NCBI GenBank assembly: GCA_021199795.1
Contig: JAJQHJ010000016.1
Span: 1 to 64,000, forward strand
From: Oscillospiraceae bacterium
GTDB lineage: Bacteria; Bacillota; Clostridia; Oscillospirales; Ruminococcaceae
DNA length: 64,000 bases
Direction: 5' to 3'
The notes below the pieces were generated by a model, which worked only from the letters and a program-made list of their open reading frames with translations, did no database searches and was not told where the DNA came from. The translations under genes were made by a program, and so were the position numbers. How positions within the stretch are numbered: position 1 is the first letter of the stretch; each line of letters opens with the position of its first letter. Below are positions 26,136 through 34,257 of the stretch, piece after piece.

Positions 26136-26828
26136 TTATCTCTTCTGCCCATAATAGGCGTTCGCCCCATGCTTTCTAAGGTAATGCTTATCAAGAAGCT
26201 CCTGCTGCATAGGTTCAAGTCCTGGGTTGAGGGTATAAGCCCTTATCGCCATTTTGGCGCATTCCTCTAAGATTACGGCGTGGTGGACGGAGTCTACGGC
26301 ATTCTTGCCCCAGGTGAATGGTCCGTGGGAGTGGACGAGAACTGCCGGGATGGCGTCGGGGTCTTTGTCCTTGAACGTCTCAATGATGACAAGACCGGTA
26401 TTCTTTTCATATTCGCCGGCAATTTCCTCCGGGGTCATCTTCCTTGTGCAGGGGATTTCGCCATAGAAATAGTCACCATGGGTTGTTCCAAGTGCAGGGA
26501 TTCCCCTGCCTGCCTGTGCAAATGAAGTTGCATAGGACGAGTGGGTGTGGGTGACGCCGCCGATGTTCGGGAAAGCTTTGTAGAACTCAACGTGGGTGGG
26601 GGTGTCAGAAGACGGGTTCAGGTCGCCCTCAACAACCTTGCCATCGAGATTGACAACTACCATGTCCTCCGGCTTCATCGTGTCGTACTCAACTCCGGAC
26701 GGCTTGATAACGACGAGCCCGCTCTCACGATCGATTCCCGAGACGTTGCCCCAGGTGAACGTTACCAGTCCGTATTTCGGGAGGAGCATGTTTGCCTCCC
26801 AGACCTCTTTTTTCAGTTGTTCCAGCAT
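26136..26828 (-). CDS. araD: L-ribulose-5-phosphate 4-epimerase
   Basis: A 230-aa class II aldolase/adducin-fold enzyme. The motifs are [34 protein letters not shown], the zinc ligands in VTHTHSSYA and a C-terminal [12 protein letters not shown]. It converts L-ribulose 5-phosphate to D-xylulose 5-phosphate. AAAGGAAG precedes the ATG at 26828. It stands alone here, so its araA/araB partners must lie elsewhere; L-xylulose- or L-ascorbate-type relatives are a weaker alternative. Confidence 0.9.
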   Translation of the reverse strand: MLEQLKKEVWEANMLLPKYGLVTFTWGNVSGIDRESGLVVIKPSGVEYDTMKPEDMVVVNLDGKVVEGDLNPSSDTPTHVEFYKAFPNIGGVTHTHSSYATSFAQAGRGIPALGTTHGDYFYGEIPCTRKMTPEEIAGEYEKNTGLVIIETFKDKDPDAIPAVLVHSHGPFTWGKNAVDSVHHAVILEECAKMAIRAYTLNPGLEPMQQELLDKHYLRKHGANAYYGQKR

Positions 26829-26889
26829 AACTAATCTTCCTTTCAATGGTTTTTATAAGTCAACATTTAGCTTTGATTCTCATATACTG

Positions 26890-27375
26890 TCAATAGTCAA
26901 CCGCTGCAACGAGTATGCCCTTTTCGTTCGGGAAGATATCAATAGTGGCATAGGACGGCGGAAGACCGTCTTTCGGGAGGGCCAGGCTTCCCGGATTGAC
27001 ATAGTAGATGCCGTTTATGTAGTCGACTGCCCGGCAATGGGTGTGACCATAGACGACGACATCGGCGCGGTTCTGGTAGGCGAGCTCCTGCAAGCTCTCG
27101 AGCCCATATTTCACATGGTGCAGGTGTCCGTGTGTCAGGATTATCTTCTTGTCGGCGGCATGAACAACCTGAATCGGCAGGTCACCGGAGGTATAGTCGC
27201 AGTTGCCGGGGACGGTGACGAGCTTCACGTCCGGGAACATCTCCGGAATATTACGGACATCTTTCAGTACGTCTCCGGCGAAAAGATAGATGTCGGTTGT
27301 GTCTTTGGTTTTCTTTATAAGATCCTCGACCCGGGCATGTAGACCATGGGAGTCGGAAAAAGCGATTATTCGCAT
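26890..27375 (-). CDS. YfcE/MJ0936 family phosphodiesterase
   Basis: A 161-aa metallophosphoesterase with the five motifs DSHG, GDVLKD, VPGNCDY, THGHLHHVKYG and YGHTHCRAVDYINGIYYVNPGS. It hydrolyses phosphodiesters in vitro; the natural substrate is unknown. The ATG at 27375 follows GAGAGGTG. The much longer frame reaching 27708 runs through another gene's region and is not real at its N-terminus. A promoter TTGCAC-N17-TATTAT lies just upstream. Confidence 0.88.
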   Translation of the reverse strand: MRIIAFSDSHGLHARVEDLIKKTKDTTDIYLFAGDVLKDVRNIPEMFPDVKLVTVPGNCDYTSGDLPIQVVHAADKKIILTHGHLHHVKYGLESLQELAYQNRADVVVYGHTHCRAVDYINGIYYVNPGSLALPKDGLPPSYATIDIFPNEKGILVAAVDY

Positions 27376-27466
27376 TACAACACCTCTCAAATTATTCTCA
27401 CATATAGATATAATAGCACAACATCGGGTTTTGTGCAACCTAAATTTTAGCACTTGGAGGTGCAAT

Positions 27467-27712
27467 ATGAATCTTAGTGACAGACAGATTGAATACCTTA
27501 TCAAAAACGCTTCGGCGAAATTGGGTGTCGGTGAAGAGCAGCTGAGAACTGAGCTCAAGAATGGGACTTTTGACAGGCTCTTGGGAACTCTTCCGAAAAA
27601 TGAAGCACAAAAGCTGACGGCGGCTCTTTCAAATCCGGCGACGGCGCAGGCGATTCTCTCAAGTCCGCAAGCTAAGGAGCTTATGAAAAAGCTCTTTCCG
27701 GACAACAAATAG
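27467..27712 (+). CDS. hypothetical small protein (81 aa)
   Basis: TTGGAGG precedes the ATG. The protein is small and helical (MNLSDRQIEYLIKNASAKLG, then KLTAALSNPATAQAILSSPQ). I do not recognise a named family. It starts a plus-strand group of three small genes (27467-28395) with tight spacing, the next beginning 31 bp on. The products look like helical, low-complexity cytoplasmic proteins. Function unknown. Confidence 0.65.
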   Translation: MNLSDRQIEYLIKNASAKLGVGEEQLRTELKNGTFDRLLGTLPKNEAQKLTAALSNPATAQAILSSPQAKELMKKLFPDNK

Positions 27713-27743
27713 CACTTGATTCAAGCCAGAGGAGGTGGCGGCG

Positions 27744-28097
27744 ATGGACGATTTTGCAGAGAAGATTAGCTCGATTCTTTCGGATGAAGAGAGCATGAAG
27801 CAGCTGGGCGATCTTGCCGCCATGCTCGGGCTGTCGCCGGACGGGAACACTCAGCAGGAAGCTCCAAAAGCTCCCGAAAACCTTGATATGAGTGCGATTA
27901 CGGGGCTTATGCAGAAGGTGAAAGGCTTCCAGCCGGACGACGACAACACCCGGTTTCTTCTGGCACTTCGTCCTCTTCTCGGCGAGGAAAAGCAGAATAA
28001 AATTGACCGTGCGGTGAAGATTCTGAGGCTATTGAATCTCCTGCCGCTGATAAGTGAAAGCGGTCTTCTGGGAGGCGATTTCTTTGCCGGACTCTGA
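27744..28097 (+). CDS. hypothetical protein (117 aa)
   Basis: ATG at 27744 after AGAGGAGGTGG. It is helical, with an N-terminal part resembling the preceding small protein in style, a linker rich in Pro/Gln/Glu, then a C-terminal helical domain (FLLALRPLLGEEKQNKIDRA) and a hydrophobic tail. No family is recognised. It overlaps the next gene by 14 bp, so the two are probably translated together. Confidence 0.65.
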   Translation: MDDFAEKISSILSDEESMKQLGDLAAMLGLSPDGNTQQEAPKAPENLDMSAITGLMQKVKGFQPDDDNTRFLLALRPLLGEEKQNKIDRAVKILRLLNLLPLISESGLLGGDFFAGL

Positions 28098-28395
28098 GTT
28101 CTCTAAGATGCAGCAGGAAGCATTAGAACGGATGAGAGAAATGCAGAGGCGTTCAAGAACGGTCGTGAATCAGCCTCCACCGGAGCCTGCTCCCGTGCCG
28201 AATCCCCTACCCTCTCCTCCGATAAATCAGCCAAGCAGACCAACACTGGACGTAAATAATCTTTTCAAGAACATATTAGGCGACGGTCTGAAGCTCGACT
28301 CGGAAAAGGCTCTGATACTTATGATGCTGTTTGTGCTGTATAAGAATAAGGCGGATATTAAGTTGCTTGTTGCGCTTGGGTATTTGCTGCTATAG
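28084..28395 (+). CDS. hypothetical protein with Pro-rich linker (103 aa)
   Basis: The likely start is the TTG at 28084 (GGGAGG 7 nt upstream); an in-frame GTG at 28054 is an alternative. It has an N-terminal charged helix, a proline-rich linker of about 30 residues (QPPPEPAPVPNPLPSPPINQ) and a C-terminal hydrophobic helix (ALILMMLFVLYKNKADIKLL). Third gene of an unknown three-gene cluster. Confidence 0.55.
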   Translation: MPDSEFSKMQQEALERMREMQRRSRTVVNQPPPEPAPVPNPLPSPPINQPSRPTLDVNNLFKNILGDGLKLDSEKALILMMLFVLYKNKADIKLLVALGYLLL

Positions 28396-28397
28396 GG

Positions 28398-28426
28398 TTG
28401 ACTTTTTCATGATTTGCATGTACAAT
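28398..28426 (+). promoter_or_regulatory. sigma-A promoter for FTR-like/thioredoxin pair
   Basis: TTGACT at 28398-28403, a 17-bp spacer and TACAAT at 28421-28426, 44 bp before the start at 28470. Confidence 0.7.
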
Positions 28427-28469
28427 ATCCTTGTGGGCAGAATAAATTGTGCCCGAAAGGATGAACAAA

Positions 28470-28667
28470 ATGAAGCTGTACTTTAATAAAGACGAAAAGA
28501 TTGTTGAGGCTATCAGGAAAGGGCTTCTCAAAAAAGAGGGTCATTGCCCCTGCAAGTTAGAGATGAGCGAGGACACTATGTGCATGTGCCGCGAGTTCCG
28601 CGAACAGGTCGCCGACCCGGAGTTTGAGGGCTACTGCCACTGCAGGCTCTACTATAAGGAAAAGTAA
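28470..28667 (+). CDS. ferredoxin-thioredoxin reductase catalytic-subunit-like protein
   Basis: A 65-aa protein with three Cys-x-Cys motifs: C26PC28, C38MC40 and C56HC58. This set (CPC...CxC...CHC) is the hallmark of the FTR catalytic subunit, which holds a [4Fe-4S] cluster beside a redox disulfide. The spacing (9 and 15 residues) differs from plant FTR (16 and 8), and no variable subunit is encoded nearby. Thioredoxin starts 17 bp downstream on the same transcript, so transfer of electrons from ferredoxin to thioredoxin is a reasonable inference. The ATG at 28470 is chosen for its AAAGG site. Confidence 0.75.
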   Translation: MKLYFNKDEKIVEAIRKGLLKKEGHCPCKLEMSEDTMCMCREFREQVADPEFEGYCHCRLYYKEK

Positions 28668-28684
28668 ACGAAAGGATGATTCAA

Positions 28685-28993
28685 ATGCTGACTGTTCTGA
28701 CTAATGAGAATTTTGACGCTGAGGTTATGAGCTCGGAGAAACCGGTTATTATCGACTTCTGGGCTGAATGGTGCGGACCGTGCAGGATGATGTCCCCTGT
28801 TGTCGACGAGATCGCCGAGGAGCATGAGGAATTCAAGGTCTGCAAGTGCAATGTCGACGAGGCAGGCGAGCTTGCAAATAAGTTCCACGTCACTGCCATT
28901 CCGACCATCGTCATGATCAAAAACGGCGAACTCGCCGCAACTTCGGTTGGTTATATGGAGAAAGAGGAGCTTCTTAAGGAGCTCACCAAGTAA
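28685..28993 (+). CDS. trxA: thioredoxin
   Basis: A 102-aa thioredoxin with the active site DFWAEWCGPCRMMSP, the buried aspartate region and the cis-proline motif FHVTAIPTIVMIKNG. It reduces cytoplasmic protein disulfides and can feed the peroxidase at 24375. The ATG at 28685 lies 11 nt after AAAGG. It is co-transcribed with the FTR-like gene; no NADPH thioredoxin reductase lies in the window. Confidence 0.95.
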   Translation: MLTVLTNENFDAEVMSSEKPVIIDFWAEWCGPCRMMSPVVDEIAEEHEEFKVCKCNVDEAGELANKFHVTAIPTIVMIKNGELAATSVGYMEKEELLKELTK

Positions 28994-29002
28994 AATCGAA
29001 AT

Positions 29003-29038
29003 AAAAAAGCCGCTCCGGTTGATGTCGGAACGGCTTTT
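29003..29038. terminator. bidirectional terminator between trxA and EF-G-like gene
   Basis: The stem AAAAAGCCGCTCCG / CGGAACGGCTTTT works for both convergent genes. Confidence 0.85.
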
Positions 29039-29052
29039 ATTATTGCTAAGAA

Positions 29053-31122
29053 TTATTCTTCATCCGTCTTGAACTCGGCGATGACTGCATCCACAAGGTT
29101 TGCGGGGAGTTGGTCGTAGCGGAGCTTTTCGAGGGTGAATTCACCCATGCCTCTGGTCATCTGGCGGACAACCATGGCGAAATCATGGGTTTCAGACTCG
29201 GGAATCTCGGCGGTGATGGTCGTGAGATCTTTCTTTCCTGCCGGGTTCATGCCCAAAACTCTGCCTCTGCGCTTGTTGAGCTCGCCCATCATGTCGCCGG
29301 TGTTGGCATCGGGAACAGTTACTTCGAGGCTGTCAATCGGTTCGAGGAGAACGGGGCTTGCCTGCTTCATGCCCTCCTTGAAAGCGATGGAAGCTGCCAT
29401 CTTGAATGACATTTCAGAGGAGTCAACCGGGTGATAGGAACCGTCCACAAGTGTAGCCTTGACGCCGACAACCGGGAATCCGGTGAGGACGCCTTTCTTC
29501 ATGCAATCCTGGAGACCCTTTTCGACTGCCGGGAAGAAGTTACGCGGAACTGCGCCGCCGAAAACGTTCTCTTCGAAGACAAGCTCGTCACTGTCGCAGG
29601 GTTCAAACTCGATCCATACGTCGCCATACTGACCGTGACCGCCCGACTGCTTCTTGTGTCTGCCCTGAACCTTGCACTTCTTACGGATGGTTTCCTTATA
29701 GGAGACCTTGGGGACAGAGGTGATGACATCTACGCCGAAGCCGGTCTTGAGCTTCGAGAGTGTTGAATCGATATGCTGCTCTCCGAGGCCGGAAAGAATC
29801 TGCTCGAATGTGGTGTCGTCCTGCTTGTAGGTGAGTGAGAGATCCTCTTCGAGGAGTCTCTGCATAGCTCCGGAAATCTTCGACTCGTCGCCCTGGGTCT
29901 TTGCCTTGACGCAGACGGAATAGCAGGGCTTCGGGAAGCTGATCTTCGGGAACGAAACGACTCTTGAAGCATCGCAGATGGTATCATTGGTGTTGATGGA
30001 CATCTTGGTTGCAACGACGATATCGCCGGCTGTTGCGAACGGAACTTCAACCTGCTTCTTGCCGACTAGGTTGAGGAGCTTGCCGATCTTTTCGGTTCCA
30101 CCGGTGGTGGCGTTGACAATTTCCTTGCCGCTTTCAAGCTTGCCACTGATTACCTTTATGAACGACATCTTTCCGACGAACGGGTCGGCAACCGTCTTGA
30201 AGACGAATGCAGACAAAGGTGCGTCGTTATCATGAGCTATCTTAACTTCGTTGCCGTCTGCATCTGTAGCCTTTACGTCGCCCAGCTCGTGAGGAGACGG
30301 GAGAAGCTTTGCGATATAGTCTATAAGAATATCCACGCCTGCCAGATCCAAAGAAGAAACGCAGGTAACGGGGGTGATCATTCCGCTTGCGATGCCATTG
30401 TGGATAGCATCCACGAGCTCTTCGTGGGTGAACTTTTCGCCCTCAAGGAACTTCATCATGAGCTCTTCGTCGGTTTCGGCGACTGCCTCGCTCATTGCCT
30501 CGATAAGACCGTCGATACGGTATGTAGGCTCAGGCTCACCGGCATCGAGGAGCTCACCCTTGGGTCCATACTTATAGTTCTTCATCGCAAGGAGATCATA
30601 ATAGGAAACGATCTTGTTATCCTTGATGAGCGGAACTACTATCGGGCAGACTGTCGAGCCGAACTCGGTCTTCAGATTAGTGAGGACATTAGAGAAGTTT
30701 GCATTCTCATCATCAATCTTGGTTACAACAAACATATGGGGAGTCTTATGAGCAGTTGCATTATCATAAGCCTTTTTTGTTCCGACATGGATACCCGACT
30801 TAGCGGATACAGTTATAAGCATACAATCAGCAGCATATGCACCCTCAACAACTCCTCCTGCATAGTCGAAAAGACCAGGGGTGTCGAGAATATTTACCTT
30901 TACGCCATCCTTTTCATAGTAGGAAAGTGAGGTATATATCGAGCACTTCTTGGAAATCTCAATGGGAGTATAGTCGGAAACGGTATTTCCGTCGGCGACC
31001 TTACCGAGTCTGTCGGTTACGCCTGCTTTGTAGAGAATTGCCTCACAAAGAGCAGTCTTACCGGAGCCGGAATGACCTGCCAAGGTGATATTTTTGATAT
31101 GTGCGCTGTCGTAGGTTTTCAA
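29053..31122 (-). CDS. EF-G-like translational GTPase (EF-G paralogue)
   Basis: A 689-aa protein with the five-domain layout of EF-G. The G1 motif reads GHSGSGKT (classical EF-G: GHVDAGKT), G3 reads DTPGLFDYAG and G4 TKIDDENA. Domain IV and V signatures (GQYGDVWIEFEP, SGGHG loop, MTRGMGEFTLE) are present. The divergent G1 and G3 place it in the EF-G-like (PRK12740-type) group, not the housekeeping factor. The start is probably TTG at 31122, because GGAGAG lies 6 nt upstream and MKTYDSAHIKNITLAGHSG is the usual opening. Its role is uncertain. Confidence 0.88.
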   Translation of the reverse strand: MKTYDSAHIKNITLAGHSGSGKTALCEAILYKAGVTDRLGKVADGNTVSDYTPIEISKKCSIYTSLSYYEKDGVKVNILDTPGLFDYAGGVVEGAYAADCMLITVSAKSGIHVGTKKAYDNATAHKTPHMFVVTKIDDENANFSNVLTNLKTEFGSTVCPIVVPLIKDNKIVSYYDLLAMKNYKYGPKGELLDAGEPEPTYRIDGLIEAMSEAVAETDEELMMKFLEGEKFTHEELVDAIHNGIASGMITPVTCVSSLDLAGVDILIDYIAKLLPSPHELGDVKATDADGNEVKIAHDNDAPLSAFVFKTVADPFVGKMSFIKVISGKLESGKEIVNATTGGTEKIGKLLNLVGKKQVEVPFATAGDIVVATKMSINTNDTICDASRVVSFPKISFPKPCYSVCVKAKTQGDESKISGAMQRLLEEDLSLTYKQDDTTFEQILSGLGEQHIDSTLSKLKTGFGVDVITSVPKVSYKETIRKKCKVQGRHKKQSGGHGQYGDVWIEFEPCDSDELVFEENVFGGAVPRNFFPAVEKGLQDCMKKGVLTGFPVVGVKATLVDGSYHPVDSSEMSFKMAASIAFKEGMKQASPVLLEPIDSLEVTVPDANTGDMMGELNKRRGRVLGMNPAGKKDLTTITAEIPESETHDFAMVVRQMTRGMGEFTLEKLRYDQLPANLVDAVIAEFKTDEE

Positions 31123-31226
31123 TTTAATCTCTCCATTCATATATACTGTCGGCTGCACACTGCTCATCCGGACAACATTCCTGCGAACATTGTTCGTGTT
31201 GAACAATAAAAACACGCTTCCCAACT

Positions 31227-31294
31227 ATTATATAACATTTTCGCACAAATAGCAATACCAAATTTCAGCTTTGTTTTTTGTGCAACTTGCACAA
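31227..31294 (-). promoter_or_regulatory. promoter of EF-G-like gene with upstream palindrome
   Basis: TTGCTA (31250-31255) and TATAAT (31227-31232) are 17 bp apart on the minus strand. About 23 bp further upstream lies the perfect dyad TTGTGCAACTTGCACAA (31278-31294), also found near two other promoters in the window. Confidence 0.7.
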
Positions 31295-31352
31295 CTTTGC
31301 AAACGACTTGGCTAATGCCAAGTCGGCGAGTTTCGCCCTCGGCAAAACTCGC

Positions 31353-31407
31353 ACCTCTCAGTCAGCCCTGCGGGCTGCCAGCTCCCCTTATCAGGGGAGC
31401 CTTTTTT
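31353..31407 (+). repeat. dispersed two-hairpin repeat, copy 2 (with T-run)
   Basis: Hairpin CAGCCCTGCGGGCTG is followed by GCTCCCCTTATCAGGGGAGC and six T. It has the form of a plus-strand terminator, although both neighbouring genes are on the minus strand. It resembles 19992-20034 and, inverted, 38053-38104. Confidence 0.6.
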
Positions 31408-31411
31408 CGTT

Positions 31412-34075
31412 CTACCTCAGCTTCTGCTTACTTGCAACAGCAGTTGCGACTGCTATTACCATCGGCAACATTGCCAGCACAATGCCGGTTGTCGGGTTGG
31501 TCTCTGCCGGGGTTTCAGTTTCTTCCGGCTCTTCATCCGGCTCGGGTTCGGTGTCGGTGTCTTCGACGGGTTCATCGATTACGACTTCCTCGATGGTTTC
31601 ATCGGTAGTGGTCTCTTCCTCAGTAGCTTCAGCTGTCATATACTCAGCGATATTTGCATCTACAGCCTCAACATACGTGTTGCCACATTCAGTGCAAACG
31701 ACCTTGACCGTAGCGGACTTGTAATCACTAGCCCAGGTGAAATCTGTGACCACATGATTATGACCAGTTGCCGCAGTCTCATCTGCCACATAGCTGTCGC
31801 CGCAGTTGGAGCAAGTATAAGTAGTGTACCCGCCCTCGGTACAAGTCGGCTCGGTTACTACTGCTTCGTATCTGTGACCAAGTGCTGCGGTCTCATCAGC
31901 AGTGTATGTATCACCACAAACAGAGCAAGTATAAGTTGTATACCCACCCTCTGTGCAGGTCGGCTCAGTTACGACTGCTTCGTAGGAGTGACCGGTTGCT
32001 GGGACAACTGTTGTTTCATTTGAAATCACTGCGCCACAGACTGTGCATCTGATGACGGTATCATAGGAACCGTCGGTGGTGCAGGTTACCGGAACTTCGT
32101 TTTCAATCGTGGGTTCACCGGGAGTGTGACCGGTGGCAGAAATCGCAACTTCCTGAATATCTGTGTAGGTCACATTTTCAAACACCGCTACTGCGGTATA
32201 TTTCGTGACCCCGTCACTCTCACATTCAGCATCAACGGTGGAGCTGGAAACCGTAGCCTCTATTCTCTGCTGGTCGTCGCCACTCTCGCAAGTAAACACC
32301 GCTGTTGCCGTGCTGTAATCCACCGCCCAAGTAAAGACAGGCTCGCCATAGGTATGACCGGTAGCAGCAACATAAGTGTCATCGTAGCTTTCGCCACAAT
32401 TTATACAAGTATGAGTAGTGTATCCCTGCTCGGTGCAAGTCGGGGCAGTTACTGTATCAACGTAACTATGTTCGATCATCGGGACTGTAAGCGTGCTTGT
32501 ATCTGTGATTTCTGTTGCAGCTTCTGAATCGCTATAGTATTTGCCACAGCCTGAGCAGTACCAATATTCCTCACTTCCGTCAGTAGTACAAGTCGCATCT
32601 ACGGCTGCATAATGAACGAGATTTGAGTGAGTGGTCTCATCGCCGGTATTATTATAGGATGACACCGTTCCGGTACATGTTGCGGTAGCATATACCAACA
32701 GATGAGTACTATCAAATATCGGATAGTCATCTGTGCCTAGAGTCTGATGCCAAGACGTCCCGCCGGAAACACTGTCATTCAGCAGGTATGCAACCTCACC
32801 GCTTGCAAATTCCTCAGCAGTCTTGAAAACAGGCTTGCCGGAACCAACATTATTGCCAACTCCTGCGCTTGCGGATGTAGAGAGATAATATGCGTTTGTT
32901 ATTGTTCCTCCGTTTTTCCCGGCAATTCCTCCGACATAGTTACTAGTTGTCCCGGAAACAGTGCCAACATTGTGGCAGTTCTGGATGGTATTCTTCGGGT
33001 AGTTGTAACCTACTAAACCGCCGATAAATGTAGACTTTGAAGTGCCGGAAACGGTACCTGCGTTGTAGCAATTGCTGATTGTAGCACCGGTTGCATTACT
33101 AACGCCAGCCAAGCCTCCAGCATAAACCGTACTCGTGGCTGTCGCAGTTACAACGCCTGCGTTGTAACACTCAGTGACAGTACATGAAGTGCCGACTTCA
33201 CCAAACAATCCACCTGCATATGCACTGCTTAATGTGCCTGACAAATCAGCAGTAACACTTCCGGTATTGTAGGAATCGCTGACGGTCGATTTAGAAGATA
33301 AATCTCCTACCAAACCGCCAACATATTCGGATTTGGCGTCATCATAAGAGACAGTTACGCTTCCGTTATTGCAGCTTGAGCTGATTGTGCCATTGCTGAG
33401 ACTTCCAGCCAGACCACCGGCATATAATTTGCCAATACCACTAGCAGTGACGGTAGCATTATTTACGCATCCAATCAAAGACGTATTATTTCCGTTTCCT
33501 GCAATTCCTCCAGCTATACATGCGCTGGTTGAAGATGTCTGCACACAAGAAACACTTCCGCTGACAGTGCAAGACTCAATAATAGTAGAACTTGATGAAT
33601 ATCCGACAATACCACCGGAATACGTAAAACCGGTAATATTACAACCAGACAGCGTTACATTTTTGATCGTTGCTGTGCTTACCATTCCAAACAAGCCGCC
33701 ATAGAGCGAAGTTGAGGACATATAAAGGTTGATGATGGTGTGTCCATCACCGTCAAATGTGCCCTTAAAATAACGTGGTGCGGCATTGCCAATTGGTGTC
33801 CAACTGATATTATTGAGATCTATGTCAGCTGTCAGGATATAATAACAGCTGCAATAGGTCGAGTTTGACGAGCCGTTGATGAGAGTTGCGAGATAGGCGA
33901 GCTGCGCACCTGTCGCAATCTGATATGGGTCGGTTTCAGTTCCCGAGCCTCCGGCAAAGGAGGTGGCTATTGTGCCATCCCAGGTATCGGCGGCTACGGT
34001 TGATATGGTGGTTATTGCTGTTGTGGTTATGAGCAAGCATAAGCTCAGAATCACTGCCAATAATTTTCTCTTCAT
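31412..34075 (-). CDS. secreted GLUG-repeat surface protein with NPTTG sorting-like tail
   Basis: An 887-aa protein. It has a signal peptide (MKRKLLAVILSLCLLITTTA, cleavage near VAA-D), then many GLUG-type repeats (YAGGLAGSLSNGTISS, YVGGLVGDLSSKSTVS and others, about residues 100-420) forming a beta-helix-like stalk. Next come cysteine-pair modules (TCTEGGYTTYTC-xx-CG, about 500-800), two of them near-identical 38-residue repeats. An acidic linker, NPTTG, a hydrophobic helix and KQKLR end the protein. It is probably exported and anchored to the wall, and adhesive or structural. Its mRNA leader has a stem that buries the ribosome-binding site. Confidence 0.85.
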   Translation of the reverse strand: MKRKLLAVILSLCLLITTTAITTISTVAADTWDGTIATSFAGGSGTETDPYQIATGAQLAYLATLINGSSNSTYCSCYYILTADIDLNNISWTPIGNAAPRYFKGTFDGDGHTIINLYMSSTSLYGGLFGMVSTATIKNVTLSGCNITGFTYSGGIVGYSSSSTIIESCTVSGSVSCVQTSSTSACIAGGIAGNGNNTSLIGCVNNATVTASGIGKLYAGGLAGSLSNGTISSSCNNGSVTVSYDDAKSEYVGGLVGDLSSKSTVSDSYNTGSVTADLSGTLSSAYAGGLFGEVGTSCTVTECYNAGVVTATATSTVYAGGLAGVSNATGATISNCYNAGTVSGTSKSTFIGGLVGYNYPKNTIQNCHNVGTVSGTTSNYVGGIAGKNGGTITNAYYLSTSASAGVGNNVGSGKPVFKTAEEFASGEVAYLLNDSVSGGTSWHQTLGTDDYPIFDSTHLLVYATATCTGTVSSYNNTGDETTHSNLVHYAAVDATCTTDGSEEYWYCSGCGKYYSDSEAATEITDTSTLTVPMIEHSYVDTVTAPTCTEQGYTTHTCINCGESYDDTYVAATGHTYGEPVFTWAVDYSTATAVFTCESGDDQQRIEATVSSSTVDAECESDGVTKYTAVAVFENVTYTDIQEVAISATGHTPGEPTIENEVPVTCTTDGSYDTVIRCTVCGAVISNETTVVPATGHSYEAVVTEPTCTEGGYTTYTCSVCGDTYTADETAALGHRYEAVVTEPTCTEGGYTTYTCSNCGDSYVADETAATGHNHVVTDFTWASDYKSATVKVVCTECGNTYVEAVDANIAEYMTAEATEEETTTDETIEEVVIDEPVEDTDTEPEPDEEPEETETPAETNPTTGIVLAMLPMVIAVATAVASKQKLR

Positions 34076-34187
34076 TAAAAACGCCTCCTTGTTATTTTCA
34101 TAGGAGGCTATATAGATATGACCTCCTATACTTTCGGTATGGAGGTTTTTACGGGTAAACGCGCGAAGCGCGTTACCCCCCCACAAA
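34076..34187 (-). promoter_or_regulatory. structured 5' leader with SD-sequestering stem (copy A)
   Basis: On the minus strand the ribosome-binding segment AGGAGGC (34083-34089) pairs perfectly with GCCTCCT (34102-34108). A second hairpin (CCTCCATAC / GTATAGGAGG, 34121-34146) and a third (GGGTAA...TTTACCC with a CGCG core, about 34152-34178) lie upstream. TTGTGGGGGGGTA (34174-34186), AAACCTCCATAC (34137-34148) and ATATCTAT also occur, in the same order, in the leader at 43313-43435. Confidence 0.7.
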
Positions 34188-34214
34188 AAATGGACTTTTT
34201 ATAAATTGGTTGTT

Positions 34215-34243
34215 GTGCGCCCTCTGTGTGGTGGAGGGCGCAC
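34215..34243 (-). terminator. strong hairpin after SGNH hydrolase gene
   Basis: A perfect 10-bp stem GTGCGCCCTC / GAGGGCGCAC with a 9-nt loop, 15 nt past the SGNH stop codon. No U-tract follows on the minus strand, so termination may be weak, or it may be a processing/stability stem. Confidence 0.5.
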
Positions 34244-34257
34244 AGGATGAAAAACCT

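Larger units (their letters stand above)
31123..31411. other. gap between EF-G-like gene and GLUG surface protein
   Basis: No gene. It contains the EF-G-like promoter, one TTGTGCA palindrome (31278-31294), two perfect hairpins at 31306-31323 and 31326-31352, and a two-hairpin dispersed repeat (31353-31407). Confidence 0.6.

Noticed and set aside
27376-27708. N-terminal extension of the phosphodiesterase frame
   Set aside because: It covers the antisense of the 81-aa gene; the true start at 27375 has a ribosome-binding site and the usual MRIIAFSDSHG opening.
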